From Paenibacillus graminis (GTDB lineage Bacteria; Bacillota; Bacilli; Paenibacillales; Paenibacillaceae), in the NCBI RefSeq assembly GCF_000758705.1, contig NZ_CP009287.1, positions 6,014,001 through 6,078,000 on the forward strand: a stretch of DNA of 64,000 nt, written 5' to 3'. The notes under the pieces were generated by a model. The model saw only the letters and a list, made by a program, of their open reading frames with translations. It was not told the origin of the DNA and did no database searches. Position numbers and translations under genes: made by a program. Positions within the stretch are counted from its first letter, which is position 1. Each line of letters starts with the position of its first letter. Shown piece after piece: positions 26,501 through 36,600 of this stretch.

Positions 26501-29500
26501 CCTCCAGACTTAAGAATGCCCAGCCAACCGATCATCATTTCAAAAGAACGCTCAAACATGAGGCCCACTACTGAACCGGCGGTGACGCCTTTCTCTCTCA
26601 GCAATCGCGCCAACTGATTTGCTCTCTTATTCAGCTCACCGTAGCTCATGGTTTGATCAAGAAACTCCAGGGCAGGCTCATCACCGCGGCGTTTCGCCTG
26701 TTCTTCGAACAATCCATGAATGGTTTGACCGGCCGGCAAGTCGAACGAAGTCTGGTTGAAAGCCAATATCTGCTGGACAGCATTCTCTGAAACCATGCAG
26801 ATATCGGATATTCTAATCTCCCGGTCCACAATGACCTGGCTGACTATTGCTTTGAGATAATCGATCATGGTCTCCACGGTTTCGCGTTTGAATAATCTGG
26901 TGCAGTATTCGAAGCTGCAGTGCAGCAATCCATCCAGTCCTTCCAGACAATGAAGGGTAATATCGAACCTTGAAATGTTGTGCTCGTGTTCATAGAAAGA
27001 TACCTTCATCTCTCCGAACTGAAACTGATTGACGGCGATATTCTGCAGAATAAGCATGGCATCAAAAAGAGGATTCCGTCCCGTGTCCCTCACGATGTCC
27101 AGTTTTGAAATTATTTCTTCAAATTGATAATCCTGGTTGTCAAAGGCACTCAGTGCACTGCTTTTGACCTCATTTAAGAAATCCTTGAATCGTTTATTCC
27201 CTGCGGGGAAATTTCTCATCGCCAAAGTGTTCGAGAACATGCCCATGACACTTTCCAGTTCAACCTGCCTTCTGCGTGTGACAGGGGAACCCACTATAAT
27301 GTCTTCCTGGTTCGTGATTTTGGACAGCATAATATTAAAAAGGGCTAAAAGAAGCATATACAGCGTCGCGCCATTGTCGCCCGCAAGCTCTTTGAGCTCG
27401 CAAGTAGTTTCTTTATCGAGAGTAAAAGGAATTTTGCTTCCTTCATAACTCTTGTGAACCGGTCTCTTGTAATCAACGGGCAATTCCAGCAGCGGAACTT
27501 CGCCCTTGAACATATTCAGCCAGAACTCTTCCTGCTGCTTGAAATCTCCGTTCTCAGCGGATTCCTTCTCCCATACAGAAAAATCCTTAAACTGAATTTC
27601 CGGCTCCGGCAGTACGGCATTCCCATAAAGCAGGGCCAGTTCTTTAATGAACAACCCAATCGAAATCCCGTCAGATATAATATGATGCATATCGAACATA
27701 AAAAGATAACGGCGGCTGGCGATTTTGATGACCTTCACCCTGAACAGCGGGGATGTGTCTAAATCAAAAGGCTGAATGAACCTGTCTGCCTCTAAGCGGA
27801 TATCGTCTATTTTCTCTTCTGTATAATCGATTGAAAAATCAATAGTGTCATGCACAACCTGAACCGGCTCATGATGTATCATATGGAATGAGGTTCTTAA
27901 TATTTCATGGCGGGAGATCATTTGCCTAAGGACGCTTTCCACCTGACCAACATCCAGTTCTCCCTCCATCACCATCACTTCCGGCATATTATAGCTCGTA
28001 GATTCCCCTTCCATATGGTATAGGGCGTACATTCTTTTTTGTGCTGAGGACATGGGGTAATAATCCCGTTTTTCTGTTGGCAGAATAGAAGAGTACGTGC
28101 CGGGACGTTTACTTTTAATCAAGGCCGCGAGGTTGCATATCGTTTGCTTTTCAAATATTTCATCCAATTCGATTTCCACCTGGAATTCCTTATGAAGCCT
28201 AGACAAAAGCATGGTTGCCTTCAGAGAATGGCCGCCCAGCATAAAAAAATTATCATGAATCGAGACTTTGTCGACCTCCAGTACATTTTTCCAGATTTCC
28301 ACCAGTCTGCTTTCAATTTCATTCGTCGGATGCTGGAACCGGGCCCCAAGTTCCTTAAGGTCCTGATTCCGCAAGGCATTCCTGTCCATTTTTCCTGTCG
28401 GCGTCATGGGGAACTGTTCCAGTTGAAAAAAGTGGGTTGGCAGCATATACTCCGGCAGAGACTTCGACAACGATTCCCTTAGCTCCAGCGCCGATAACAC
28501 TCTGTCGCACACAATATAAGCATAAATTCTGGAGTTATCGTTTTGATCCTCCCATAGTGCAACTGCCGCTTCCGTGATTCCGTTATATTCCAGCAAACGG
28601 TTTTCGATTTCTCCCAGCTCAATCCGGTAGCCTCTGAGCTTAACCTGTGTATCTGCCCTTCCGATAATTTCTATTTCCCCGCCCGTTGTCCAACGTGCAA
28701 GGTCTCCTGTCCGGTACATTCTTTCGTTGGCCTCAAATGGATTGCTGACGAACTTATCACGGGTAAGCTCTTCATTATGCAAATATCCTCTCGCCAGACC
28801 GGCGCCTGAAATGCACAGCTCCCCGACCATACCCGCCGCTTTTAATTCCAGATTGTCGCCTACGATATAAACTCTGGTATTTCCGATAGGTTTTCCGATC
28901 GTCAGCTCTGTGTCATCCGATTTCAGATCCCTTTTGAGGGTTGCCAGCACACTGCTTTCTGTTGGTCCGTATTCATTCACGATTTCCAATCCGGGATGCA
29001 GTTGCTTGCTAGCCATGAGTAAATTGGGCGTTACTTTCTCACCTGCTAAGGTAACGATGCGGAGGCTTTGGGCCTCCTCGGGCTTCATGTTCCGCAACAA
29101 TGCGCTGTATAAGGTGGGTACGGCGATAAAATGAGTGATTTTATTCAATGTGATCAATCGAATAATGGCTAAAGGATCTCTCGCTTCCGTTTCGTCCAAA
29201 AATACTACCGTGGCACCGGATACGATAGGCGTAAAAAAGCTGGTAAGGAATCCGTCGAAAATATAGGAAAACAACTGAAGCATACGGTCATTTGCATCAA
29301 AGCTGTATTCGCTTTTTCTCCACTGGATAGTGTTCGAAATGCTGCGGTGTTCGATAATAACACCTTTAGGCAGTCCCGTAGTACCCGATGTATAAATAAC
29401 ATAGGCGGGATGATCTAAAGCTCTGCTTAGAATTAAGTCCAGATCGCTTTCGTTCTCCAATAAGACATCATCATCCAGCCGAATGACTGTCAAACCGTCC

Positions 29501-30651
29501 CGCTTCAGCTTCTCTTCGGTCTGCTTGTTAGAGACGGCAACTTCGATCCCAGCATCTTCGATTAGAAATTGCAGTCTTTCCTCTGGGCTTTTTATATCCA
29601 GCGGCAAATAAGCCGCACCTGACTTCAAGATTCCCAATATGCCCACAGCCATATCGATTGACCGCTCGACAAGCAGCCCCACGATCTGGTTGGCCCCGAC
29701 GCCTTGATTTCTGAGCACTCTGGCGAGCTTGTTGGCTTTGGCATTCAAATCTCTGTACGTTATGGATTGGTCGTTGAACTTGACTGCCACGTGATCCGGA
29801 GTCTGGCGAACCTGTTCCTCGAACAGTTCATAGAGCGTCATGTCTTCCATGTTCTGATAGGTTCGCGTTTGCTCCTTTAAAAGCTCCAGCGATTCCTCCG
29901 CCGACAGCAAACTCATAGAACCAAGCTTGATGCTTACATTCTCCGCTGTCCCCTTAAGAATTTGGAAATATTGTTCGGCTAGCTGCATTACAAAATTTCC
30001 GGTGAAATATTTGAGGTTATATATTAAGTTCAGACTAATTCCAGCGTCATCCCGGGTAAAGCCAAAGACAATATTGCTGCTTACATCGGGAATGACCGCA
30101 TCATTATGGATATTGGTCAGCAAACAAAGCACATGACGGACAAAAGAAAAATCACGATCGCTGATTGCCTGTACATCTTCGATGATTTTATCGAACGGAT
30201 AATCCTGATGATCGTACGCTCCCAAGGCGGTTTCCCTGACTTGAAGCAGGCTTTCCCTGAACGTCATGCCGGCGGTAAACGTGTCAATAATCGGGACATA
30301 ATGATTGTACGCCTCGCTGGTGCTGTTCTCGTCTATATGTACAGGTGATGCGACAGTGATTATGCTGCTTTCGGTATGCTTTACAATCAGCCACTTCAAC
30401 GCCGTCAGAAGTATATAGTAAAGAGAATCGTCGGACCGGTTGCTTAAATGCTGAAGCTGCTGGAACAGTCCATCAGGAATATCCATCCGCAGGCTTTCTT
30501 TGCCCTCTATGCCGAGAGCAGATTTGTGAGGGTCAGCCAGAATCCGGCTGTCTGTCTCGCTTCCAACAACCCTGTTTAACCAGTACTTTTTCTTCTTTTT
30601 CATTTCGGAAGTCGATAACAGAACGTTTATATTGGCATTTTGAATGGACAT
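23599..30651 (-). CDS. NRPS: half C-A-T-C-A-T-terminal C-like, no thioesterase
   Basis: About 2350 residues from ATG 30651 (AGGGG upstream; TTG 30663 has no spacing to it). Domains: C-terminal half of a condensation domain (about 15-250, no HHxxxDG); A1 (about 265-755; TSGTTGLPKG, NEYGPTE); T1 (Ser809 in GGHSL); C (about 850-1270; HHIISDG at 989); A2 (about 1300-1790; TSGTTGKPKG, NAYGPTE); T2 (Ser1841 in GGDSL); terminal condensation-like domain (about 1900-2345) with DHAVSDG in place of HHxxxDG, so the second His is kept. By-eye specificity residues for A1 (D-G-T-A-T-A-E-V-L) are closest to tyrosine-type codes I recall; A2 is unassigned. It should add two residues and release the chain by an unusual route. 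Confidence 0.9.
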   Translation of the reverse strand: MSIQNANINVLLSTSEMKKKKKYWLNRVVGSETDSRILADPHKSALGIEGKESLRMDIPDGLFQQLQHLSNRSDDSLYYILLTALKWLIVKHTESSIITVASPVHIDENSTSEAYNHYVPIIDTFTAGMTFRESLLQVRETALGAYDHQDYPFDKIIEDVQAISDRDFSFVRHVLCLLTNIHNDAVIPDVSSNIVFGFTRDDAGISLNLIYNLKYFTGNFVMQLAEQYFQILKGTAENVSIKLGSMSLLSAEESLELLKEQTRTYQNMEDMTLYELFEEQVRQTPDHVAVKFNDQSITYRDLNAKANKLARVLRNQGVGANQIVGLLVERSIDMAVGILGILKSGAAYLPLDIKSPEERLQFLIEDAGIEVAVSNKQTEEKLKRDGLTVIRLDDDVLLENESDLDLILSRALDHPAYVIYTSGTTGLPKGVIIEHRSISNTIQWRKSEYSFDANDRMLQLFSYIFDGFLTSFFTPIVSGATVVFLDETEARDPLAIIRLITLNKITHFIAVPTLYSALLRNMKPEEAQSLRIVTLAGEKVTPNLLMASKQLHPGLEIVNEYGPTESSVLATLKRDLKSDDTELTIGKPIGNTRVYIVGDNLELKAAGMVGELCISGAGLARGYLHNEELTRDKFVSNPFEANERMYRTGDLARWTTGGEIEIIGRADTQVKLRGYRIELGEIENRLLEYNGITEAAVALWEDQNDNSRIYAYIVCDRVLSALELRESLSKSLPEYMLPTHFFQLEQFPMTPTGKMDRNALRNQDLKELGARFQHPTNEIESRLVEIWKNVLEVDKVSIHDNFFMLGGHSLKATMLLSRLHKEFQVEIELDEIFEKQTICNLAALIKSKRPGTYSSILPTEKRDYYPMSSAQKRMYALYHMEGESTSYNMPEVMVMEGELDVGQVESVLRQMISRHEILRTSFHMIHHEPVQVVHDTIDFSIDYTEEKIDDIRLEADRFIQPFDLDTSPLFRVKVIKIASRRYLFMFDMHHIISDGISIGLFIKELALLYGNAVLPEPEIQFKDFSVWEKESAENGDFKQQEEFWLNMFKGEVPLLELPVDYKRPVHKSYEGSKIPFTLDKETTCELKELAGDNGATLYMLLLALFNIMLSKITNQEDIIVGSPVTRRRQVELESVMGMFSNTLAMRNFPAGNKRFKDFLNEVKSSALSAFDNQDYQFEEIISKLDIVRDTGRNPLFDAMLILQNIAVNQFQFGEMKVSFYEHEHNISRFDITLHCLEGLDGLLHCSFEYCTRLFKRETVETMIDYLKAIVSQVIVDREIRISDICMVSENAVQQILAFNQTSFDLPAGQTIHGLFEEQAKRRGDEPALEFLDQTMSYGELNKRANQLARLLREKGVTAGSVVGLMFERSFEMMIGWLGILKSGGAYLPIDPAYPDERIKFMIEDSGIQLVLTQNIPYNWLDFDGEVIDLNSAGLNNVDGSNLTVINRSSDLAYMIYTSGTTGKPKGTLLEHKGIVNLTASNKEQLKIQDRERVVQFSSISFDVSLMDISMSILLGGTLCLTTKEILNDNSCFEAFLNSNRITAAILPPTYLANLNPNNIHTVDKMITIGSAISSGLVNEWKKKCEYINAYGPTETTVYSSVWIANEQGEMDDPVPIGKPILNTQMYILDKYRNLQPVGIPGELCIGGIGLTRGYWKRPEMTADKIITAADSRIGKVYRTGDLARWLPDGNLEYLGRMDEQVKIRGFRVEPQEIKAELLKIEGIKDVIVTHRKNQLQHASICAYYISAMDYSVTELRKQLLSKLPEFMIPAYFVRMEAFPLTSNGKIDQKLLPVPENNMQRHSGYIAPRNEIELMLTEVWEEVLRLEKVGIEDNFFEVGGDSLKAMQVAAILGKHRLHMEIKDLFHRQKIAELSECVRDLRNNPILENPVGRIDSSGTEGDASIEVLCSIWLAEIKDQELKHTESIRNAPLVGKHLPAAVQKYHLMNAEKVHTSIPFRSCGDIGKIQKAILRLVNEQVLLRSVIVNDGENTYFYEHGSVYNLPFILIDLSGFDAARRSECLAYLQDHFNKLPFERDNGLLYRLVLVQTAPEDYMLLYSADHAVSDGLSLGIITDQLAAYFAGDSSLPVHSLKHHQNYWDYADQMQKGPQNLSEQKLCEMFRLAEFAAQARELEKYINSKNRHKSTMLDLVIPLRLGNKEKSHWQLALEVMIPLCGKMFGIREVPFWLVNNGRRYEENLYYDIVGDFADVIPVLAGNNQTDSLEKWIQHQVNECVKGNISFVNLMLNGGTAYPFAETSRLLEKLYSGASIMFNYYGVLQSCSKDLTLQEIAVSAEYGERAEDSNGKIGFYVWQGEDYLKLKIILPFEEDRDDLLFVLQEAAGNIQPIVTQRD

Positions 30652-30689
30652 AATCTCGTTCAACCCCTATTCACATGCAGGATGATAGA

Positions 30690-33600
30690 TCAAAAATTGA
30701 AATCGGCGGCTTCTCTTCTGTTCGGCTTATTAAAGACATTCATCAGCTTCAGCTTCTCTTCTTGGCTTAATACTTCAACATCCCCGGCCTCAATTTGCGG
30801 GCACGCTGTTACTTGGCCGATTATAGCCAGCAGATAACTTTCCAGAATGCTGATCGTCTCCTTGTCATAAGCCAGCGCATTATACACAATGCGTATAATA
30901 AAATCCTCCCCCGGCTCGATGATGATACTGAAGTCATAATTGGTATGCTCAAGGATTTCGCACCCGGCAATTTGAAATCCGTATTCCATCTGCTGCCCGT
31001 CCATGTCCCTTATTTCCCGGTCCAGAGGATAATTCTCGAACACCATCACATGATTGATCAAATCCCGGTGCGACCAAGCCTGGATATCGGATAAAGGAAC
31101 ATAACCATATTGCTCAGACGAGATGAAGCTGCTCTGAATTTCGCCAGCAAGCTCGTGGAATGTCTTGCCGCTTAATCTGACACGTACAGGAATGGTATTT
31201 ATAAACAGGCCTACCATCCTTTCGATGCCTTCAATTTCCGGAGACCTGCCTGAAATGACTGCTCCAAAGACTACATCCTCCGCATTGTCGTATTTAGACA
31301 ATAAAATCCCCCACACAGCTTGGAAGAAGCTGTTTATCGTGATCCCGCTGCTGGAGGCAACATGGGTGACGGCTATCCTGACTTTCTCCTCCAGCTTGAT
31401 ATCCAGTACTGCCAAGCGGAATTCTTTGGACGTCCCTTCCTTGGGTAACAATTCTTTATATTTATAGTCCTCAAGGTACCGCATCCAGTAAACTTTGGCT
31501 TCTTCCTTGTTCTTGCCCGCCAACCAATCCAGATACAAACGGTACTGATGAGTTTCCAAGCTGGGCCGAGACCCGGCGTTGAGCTGTTTGTAATGCTCCA
31601 ACATATCTTTCAATACAATCCCGATACACCATCCATCCATCAGAATATGATGAAAGCTCCATAGCATTTGATAAACACTGTCACCGGTCTTCAGCAAGAT
31701 GGCTCTCATCAGCGGGCCTTGTACCAAATCAAACCTTTTCTCCCGGTCCAGCGCCTTTAATCTCTCCACGTGTTCCATCTTTTCACTGGACTCCATGTGC
31801 GTGATATCCTCGAATTCGAGGCGGAAATCGCTACTCCCCAGAACAATCTGCAGGGGTCTATGAAGTTTTTTGTAGACAAAGCGGGTTCGCAAAATATCAT
31901 ACTTACCCACGATCAGTTTGAAGCTTTCGTTCAATAACTCCGTAATAATGTCACCCTTTAGATCTAAGATACATTGTTCGTAATAAGCGCCGGAGCGCTT
32001 GTTCTTAAGCGCATGAAACAGCATGCTTTCCTGCATCGGAGTCATGGTGTATACATCCGTTATGCCTCCGGGATAAAGCCGGTTTAAATCATCCAGCTCC
32101 TCAAAGGTCAACTTCTTGTAAGTCAGATCGGAGGGTGAGCGCTGAATCCGTTCTTGCCCGGTACAATGCGAGATAATTAGCTTCAGAGAATTCAACAGCA
32201 ATTCCGCAAACCGTGACATCGTTGTCTCATTGAACTGTCCGGGATTGTAATCAACCCTAATTTCGACACGATTTCCCACGATCATAGCGTTAATGTCTAT
32301 GGCATAAGGCCTGTGGGATTCCGGGCTTTCCGTTGACTCCATGAAAGTGTTATAAATCTCAAACGTACCATACGATGCCTCATTTCCAAATTGGCCCAGG
32401 TAGTTAAAGCTAATCTCCGGCATCACATTAAAGTCCACCGCTGCTCTGAGCTCGGGAGAGGTCAAATATTTGAGAACCTGATACCCCATGCCCTTATTCG
32501 GCGTTTGCCTGATCGTTTCTTTTGTGGTCTTAATATGAAGAGGCAGCTCATGGGAATTAGCAAGCTCTAATACAAGCGGGTAGGTCGAAGTGAACCAGCC
32601 CACCGTTCTAGTAATGTCCAGATCCTGAATCAGTGTTTCCCTTCCGTGCCCTTCCATATTGATGCGGACACGATCGACATTCGCCCACCCCTTTATGGCG
32701 GCCCCCAAAGCTGCAAGCAGCAAATCAAGCGTTTCTGTTTGGTAGGCATCACCCGCATGCCGCAACAAATTCGTCGTTTCTTTCTCCGAAAGAACGATCT
32801 TTGTCTGATAGCGGTCCTTTATTTTTCCGTTGCCGGCTTCAGAATCTTTGGGCAGTGCCGGAACGGCAATCCGGTTGACGTCCGTCCAATAGGCTAATTC
32901 CTGCAGCAGCATTGGTGAGTTGGCATAAACCTCAAGCGCTTCGGCCCACTTCTGATAGGAGTCCGCTTTTTCAATTAGTCCGGCTTCCTCACCGTTATCC
33001 AAGCTCAGGTAGCAGCTCGCAAAATCATCCAGAATAATTCTCCATGACACGCCATCAACAACAAGATGATGAATAACAATTGCCAAATAATCACCGTTTG
33101 TGGTTTGATATAGCCCCAGCTTGAGCAGCGGTCCTTTTTCCAGGTCGATACCCTCTTGAATCGTTTTTATGCCGGCATGCATCAGATCCGTATGATCATC
33201 GCACGCAGTCAAATCCGTGACCTCCAATGAGAAGAGTTCCCCTGCCAGCCCCCTGTTGCTTTGTTCAACTCCAGCCTGGCCTGTATGCCTGTAAACCATT
33301 CTAAGAGCGTCATGATGCTCTGTGATCCTTTCGAAGGCCTGCCTGATAAACTGCGCGTCAAACCTTTCATTGTGCAATAAAATGGATTGATTCCAATGAT
33401 GCATTTCCGCAAAATTTTGCTCAAAAAACCATTTTTGAATGGCGGTCAGCTTCACGGGGCCTTCAATGGTTCCCTGATTATGGCGCTTAATATTTTGCTT
33501 TACGAACGGGCTGATCCCCTTGATATTCTGATGCAGAAAGAGCTCTTTCACCTCAAGGCTTAACCCGTACTTCTTCAGCCGTGACACGATCTGGATGGCT

Positions 33601-36600
33601 TTAATGGAGTCCCCGCCCAATTTAATAAAACTGTTGCCGGTGCCCACCCTATTTATCCCAAGCACCTCTTCCCACACCAACGCCAGCTTTTCTTCAATGA
33701 AATTCTGCGGAGCTGAATACGCTTCTTCCATCTGGAACGACTCGAATGAATCGGGAAGCTTTTTTCGGTCTACTTTGCCGCTCGCCGTTAAAGGAATGCT
33801 CTCCATCTGCACAAAAAATGAAGGTACCATATGCCTGGGCAGCAGTCTAGAGAGGCTTTCCCTTAATAATTCGGAATTCATTGGAAAGTCCGCGGTATAG
33901 TAGGCACATAGATATCGGCTGTCCGTTGGGCCTGTTCTAATAATGACTGCCGCTTTATTGACGCCTGGCTGCTTTACCAGTTGGTTTTCGATTTCACCAA
34001 GCTCAATCCGGTGGCCTCTAATTTTCACCTGATCGTCCATTCTGCCCAGGAATTCAACATTTCCATCCTGCAGCATCCGTACTAAGTCACCCGTTCTATA
34101 CATCATTCCGCTTGTCCGGAACGGATCGGGAACAAATTTTTCACGCGTCAGTTCCTCACGGTTCAAATAGCCGCGGGAGACGCCGTCCCCTGCTATGCAC
34201 AGCTCGCCTGGAATACCAATCCCCTGTAATTTTCCATTCTGATCCACGACATACAAATGGACATTGAAGATTGGCCTCCCTATGGGTACCGGATTTCGCA
34301 GATCTTTATCCGGGTAGTAACGGTAAAATGTGCAGGCAACCGTTGTTTCGGTCGGGCCGTAAACATTGTAAACTTCCACATCCTCCGCCAGCCGGGAGAA
34401 GAACTTTTTGGCGTAAAATGGATCAAACGCTTCTCCGCCAATGATAAATTTTCTGATTTTAAGCCGGCTCAGGTCATATTCACCCAGAATTTTTAAATGT
34501 GAAGGGGTCAGCATAATAAAATCGACCTGATTATCGATTACTACAGCTTCAAGCAGCGATTCATAACTTACACCGGAATAAATAAATACCTTGTTGCCGG
34601 AGATAAGCGGGATATAGATCAGGGTAACTGACAGATCAAAGGCAATGGAGGAATAGAGCGGAAAATCAACCGCTTCCCCGTGTACATACGTTTTGTCTCC
34701 CCACCATACATAGTTCGTCAGGCCCTGGTGTCTGGTCATGACCCCCTTCGGGAAGCCGGTTGATCCGGATGTATAGATGATATAAGCCAGATCATCCGGT
34801 GAATTCACAGATACTGGATTGCTGTCGTCCCCGCAATACCATTTACTGGATGCAGCATCGATGACCACCCCCTGAAATTGGCATTTTTCCGCCAATCCCT
34901 TATGGGTCAGCATGATTTCCAGATTGCTGTCCTTGATGATAAAGTTAATTCTCTCCGATGGATAAGTCGGATCAATGGGGACATAAGCGCCCCCCGCTTT
35001 CATAACCGCGAACAAGGAAATAATCAGCTCAAACGAATGCTCCATTAGAATTCCTACTGTCGTATCGGGTTTTACTCCATTACTTCTTAACATCCAGGCC
35101 ATTTGATTCGCCTTGCGGTTAAAGTGTTCGTAGGTGATGCTTTCGCCTTGGTGAACAAGCGCCACAGCACCGGGTGTTCTTGCCGCTTGCTCTTCGAACA
35201 ACTGATACACAGTTTTGCCGCCGGGGTAAGCTGTTGCTGTATCGTTAAATGTATAGATGAGCCGGTCAGTTTCCTCCTTCGGAAGTAAATCGATGTCGGA
35301 CAGCAGAACATTGCAATTCTCCACAACCGTTGTCAAAATACGGAGGAATCTTTCCGACATCCTGATGATCGTGGATTCCTCAAACAATTTGGCGCAATAT
35401 TCAAAATTAAGCGTCAAATTCTCACTGTTCTCTATTACCTCTAGAATGAGATCGAACTTTGCAACATCGTTTTTGAATTCGTAACCATTCAGCCTGATAT
35501 CATCCAGATGTACATCCGGAACAGCTAAATCCAGGCTCTGCAGAACAAACATGACATCGAACACGGGATTTCTGCTTATGTCTCTTTCGATGCCCAATTT
35601 GGATATGAGTTCCTCAAAAGGATAGTCCTGATTCTCAAAAGCCTTTAACGTATTTTCCTTTACCTCCAATAAAAACTCCTGAAAGGTCTTGTGCTTGGCC
35701 GGTTGATTTCTCATCGCCAGTGTATTTACAAACATCCCTACCATGTTATTGGTCGAATAGTTAAATCTGCCGGCAACGGGTGACCCGATAACGATATCTT
35801 CCTGGTTGGAGTACTTGGACAGCAAAATGTTATATGAAGCCAGCAGCAAGGTATATAGCGTCGTTTTCAACCGGTTCGAGAGCACTTTTAAACGCCGGGT
35901 TAAGTCCGAATCCAATGTAACTGAATAACAAGCTCCATCAAAGCTTTGCACGGCAGGGCGGGGAAAATCCAGAGGCAGGGTTAAAGACGGGACATCGTCC
36001 GATAACAGCTGCTGCCAGTATTCCCCTTGCAGCCTAATCCTTTCATTGTTCAGCATTTCGTTGTGCAGTGCCGTATAATCCTTGTATTGAACCTCTAGTC
36101 CAGGAAGATTCTCCCCGCTATACAAGGAAATTAAGTCATTACATAGAATATTGGCCGATATTCCATCGGCAATAATATGGTGCATATCCATAATGACAAT
36201 ATGTTCATGATCAGATCTGGATACAATATGGACTCTGAACAGAGGTGCTTGATTTAATGAAAAGGGCAATATAAACTGCTTAACCAATTCCGGTTCATCC
36301 TCATCCTCCGCAATACCGTAGGAGATGCTGAACGGGATATCATCATGAATGACCTGAACAGGCTCATCATGCACAAGCTCGAACGATGTCCTTAGCGGCT
36401 CATGCCTTGTAACAAGCCGTTGAAAGGCTTCCTCCATCCGTCCAGGATCAAGCTTCCCCTCTACATGTAGGACGCCAGTAATGTTGTATGCAATCCCGGT
36501 CTCTCCCATTTGTTCAATCGCAAACAACCTTTTCTGGGAAGAGGATTGCGGATACCAATCCTTTTTCCCAAGTGGCGTGATCTCAGGGAGACATGATTTC

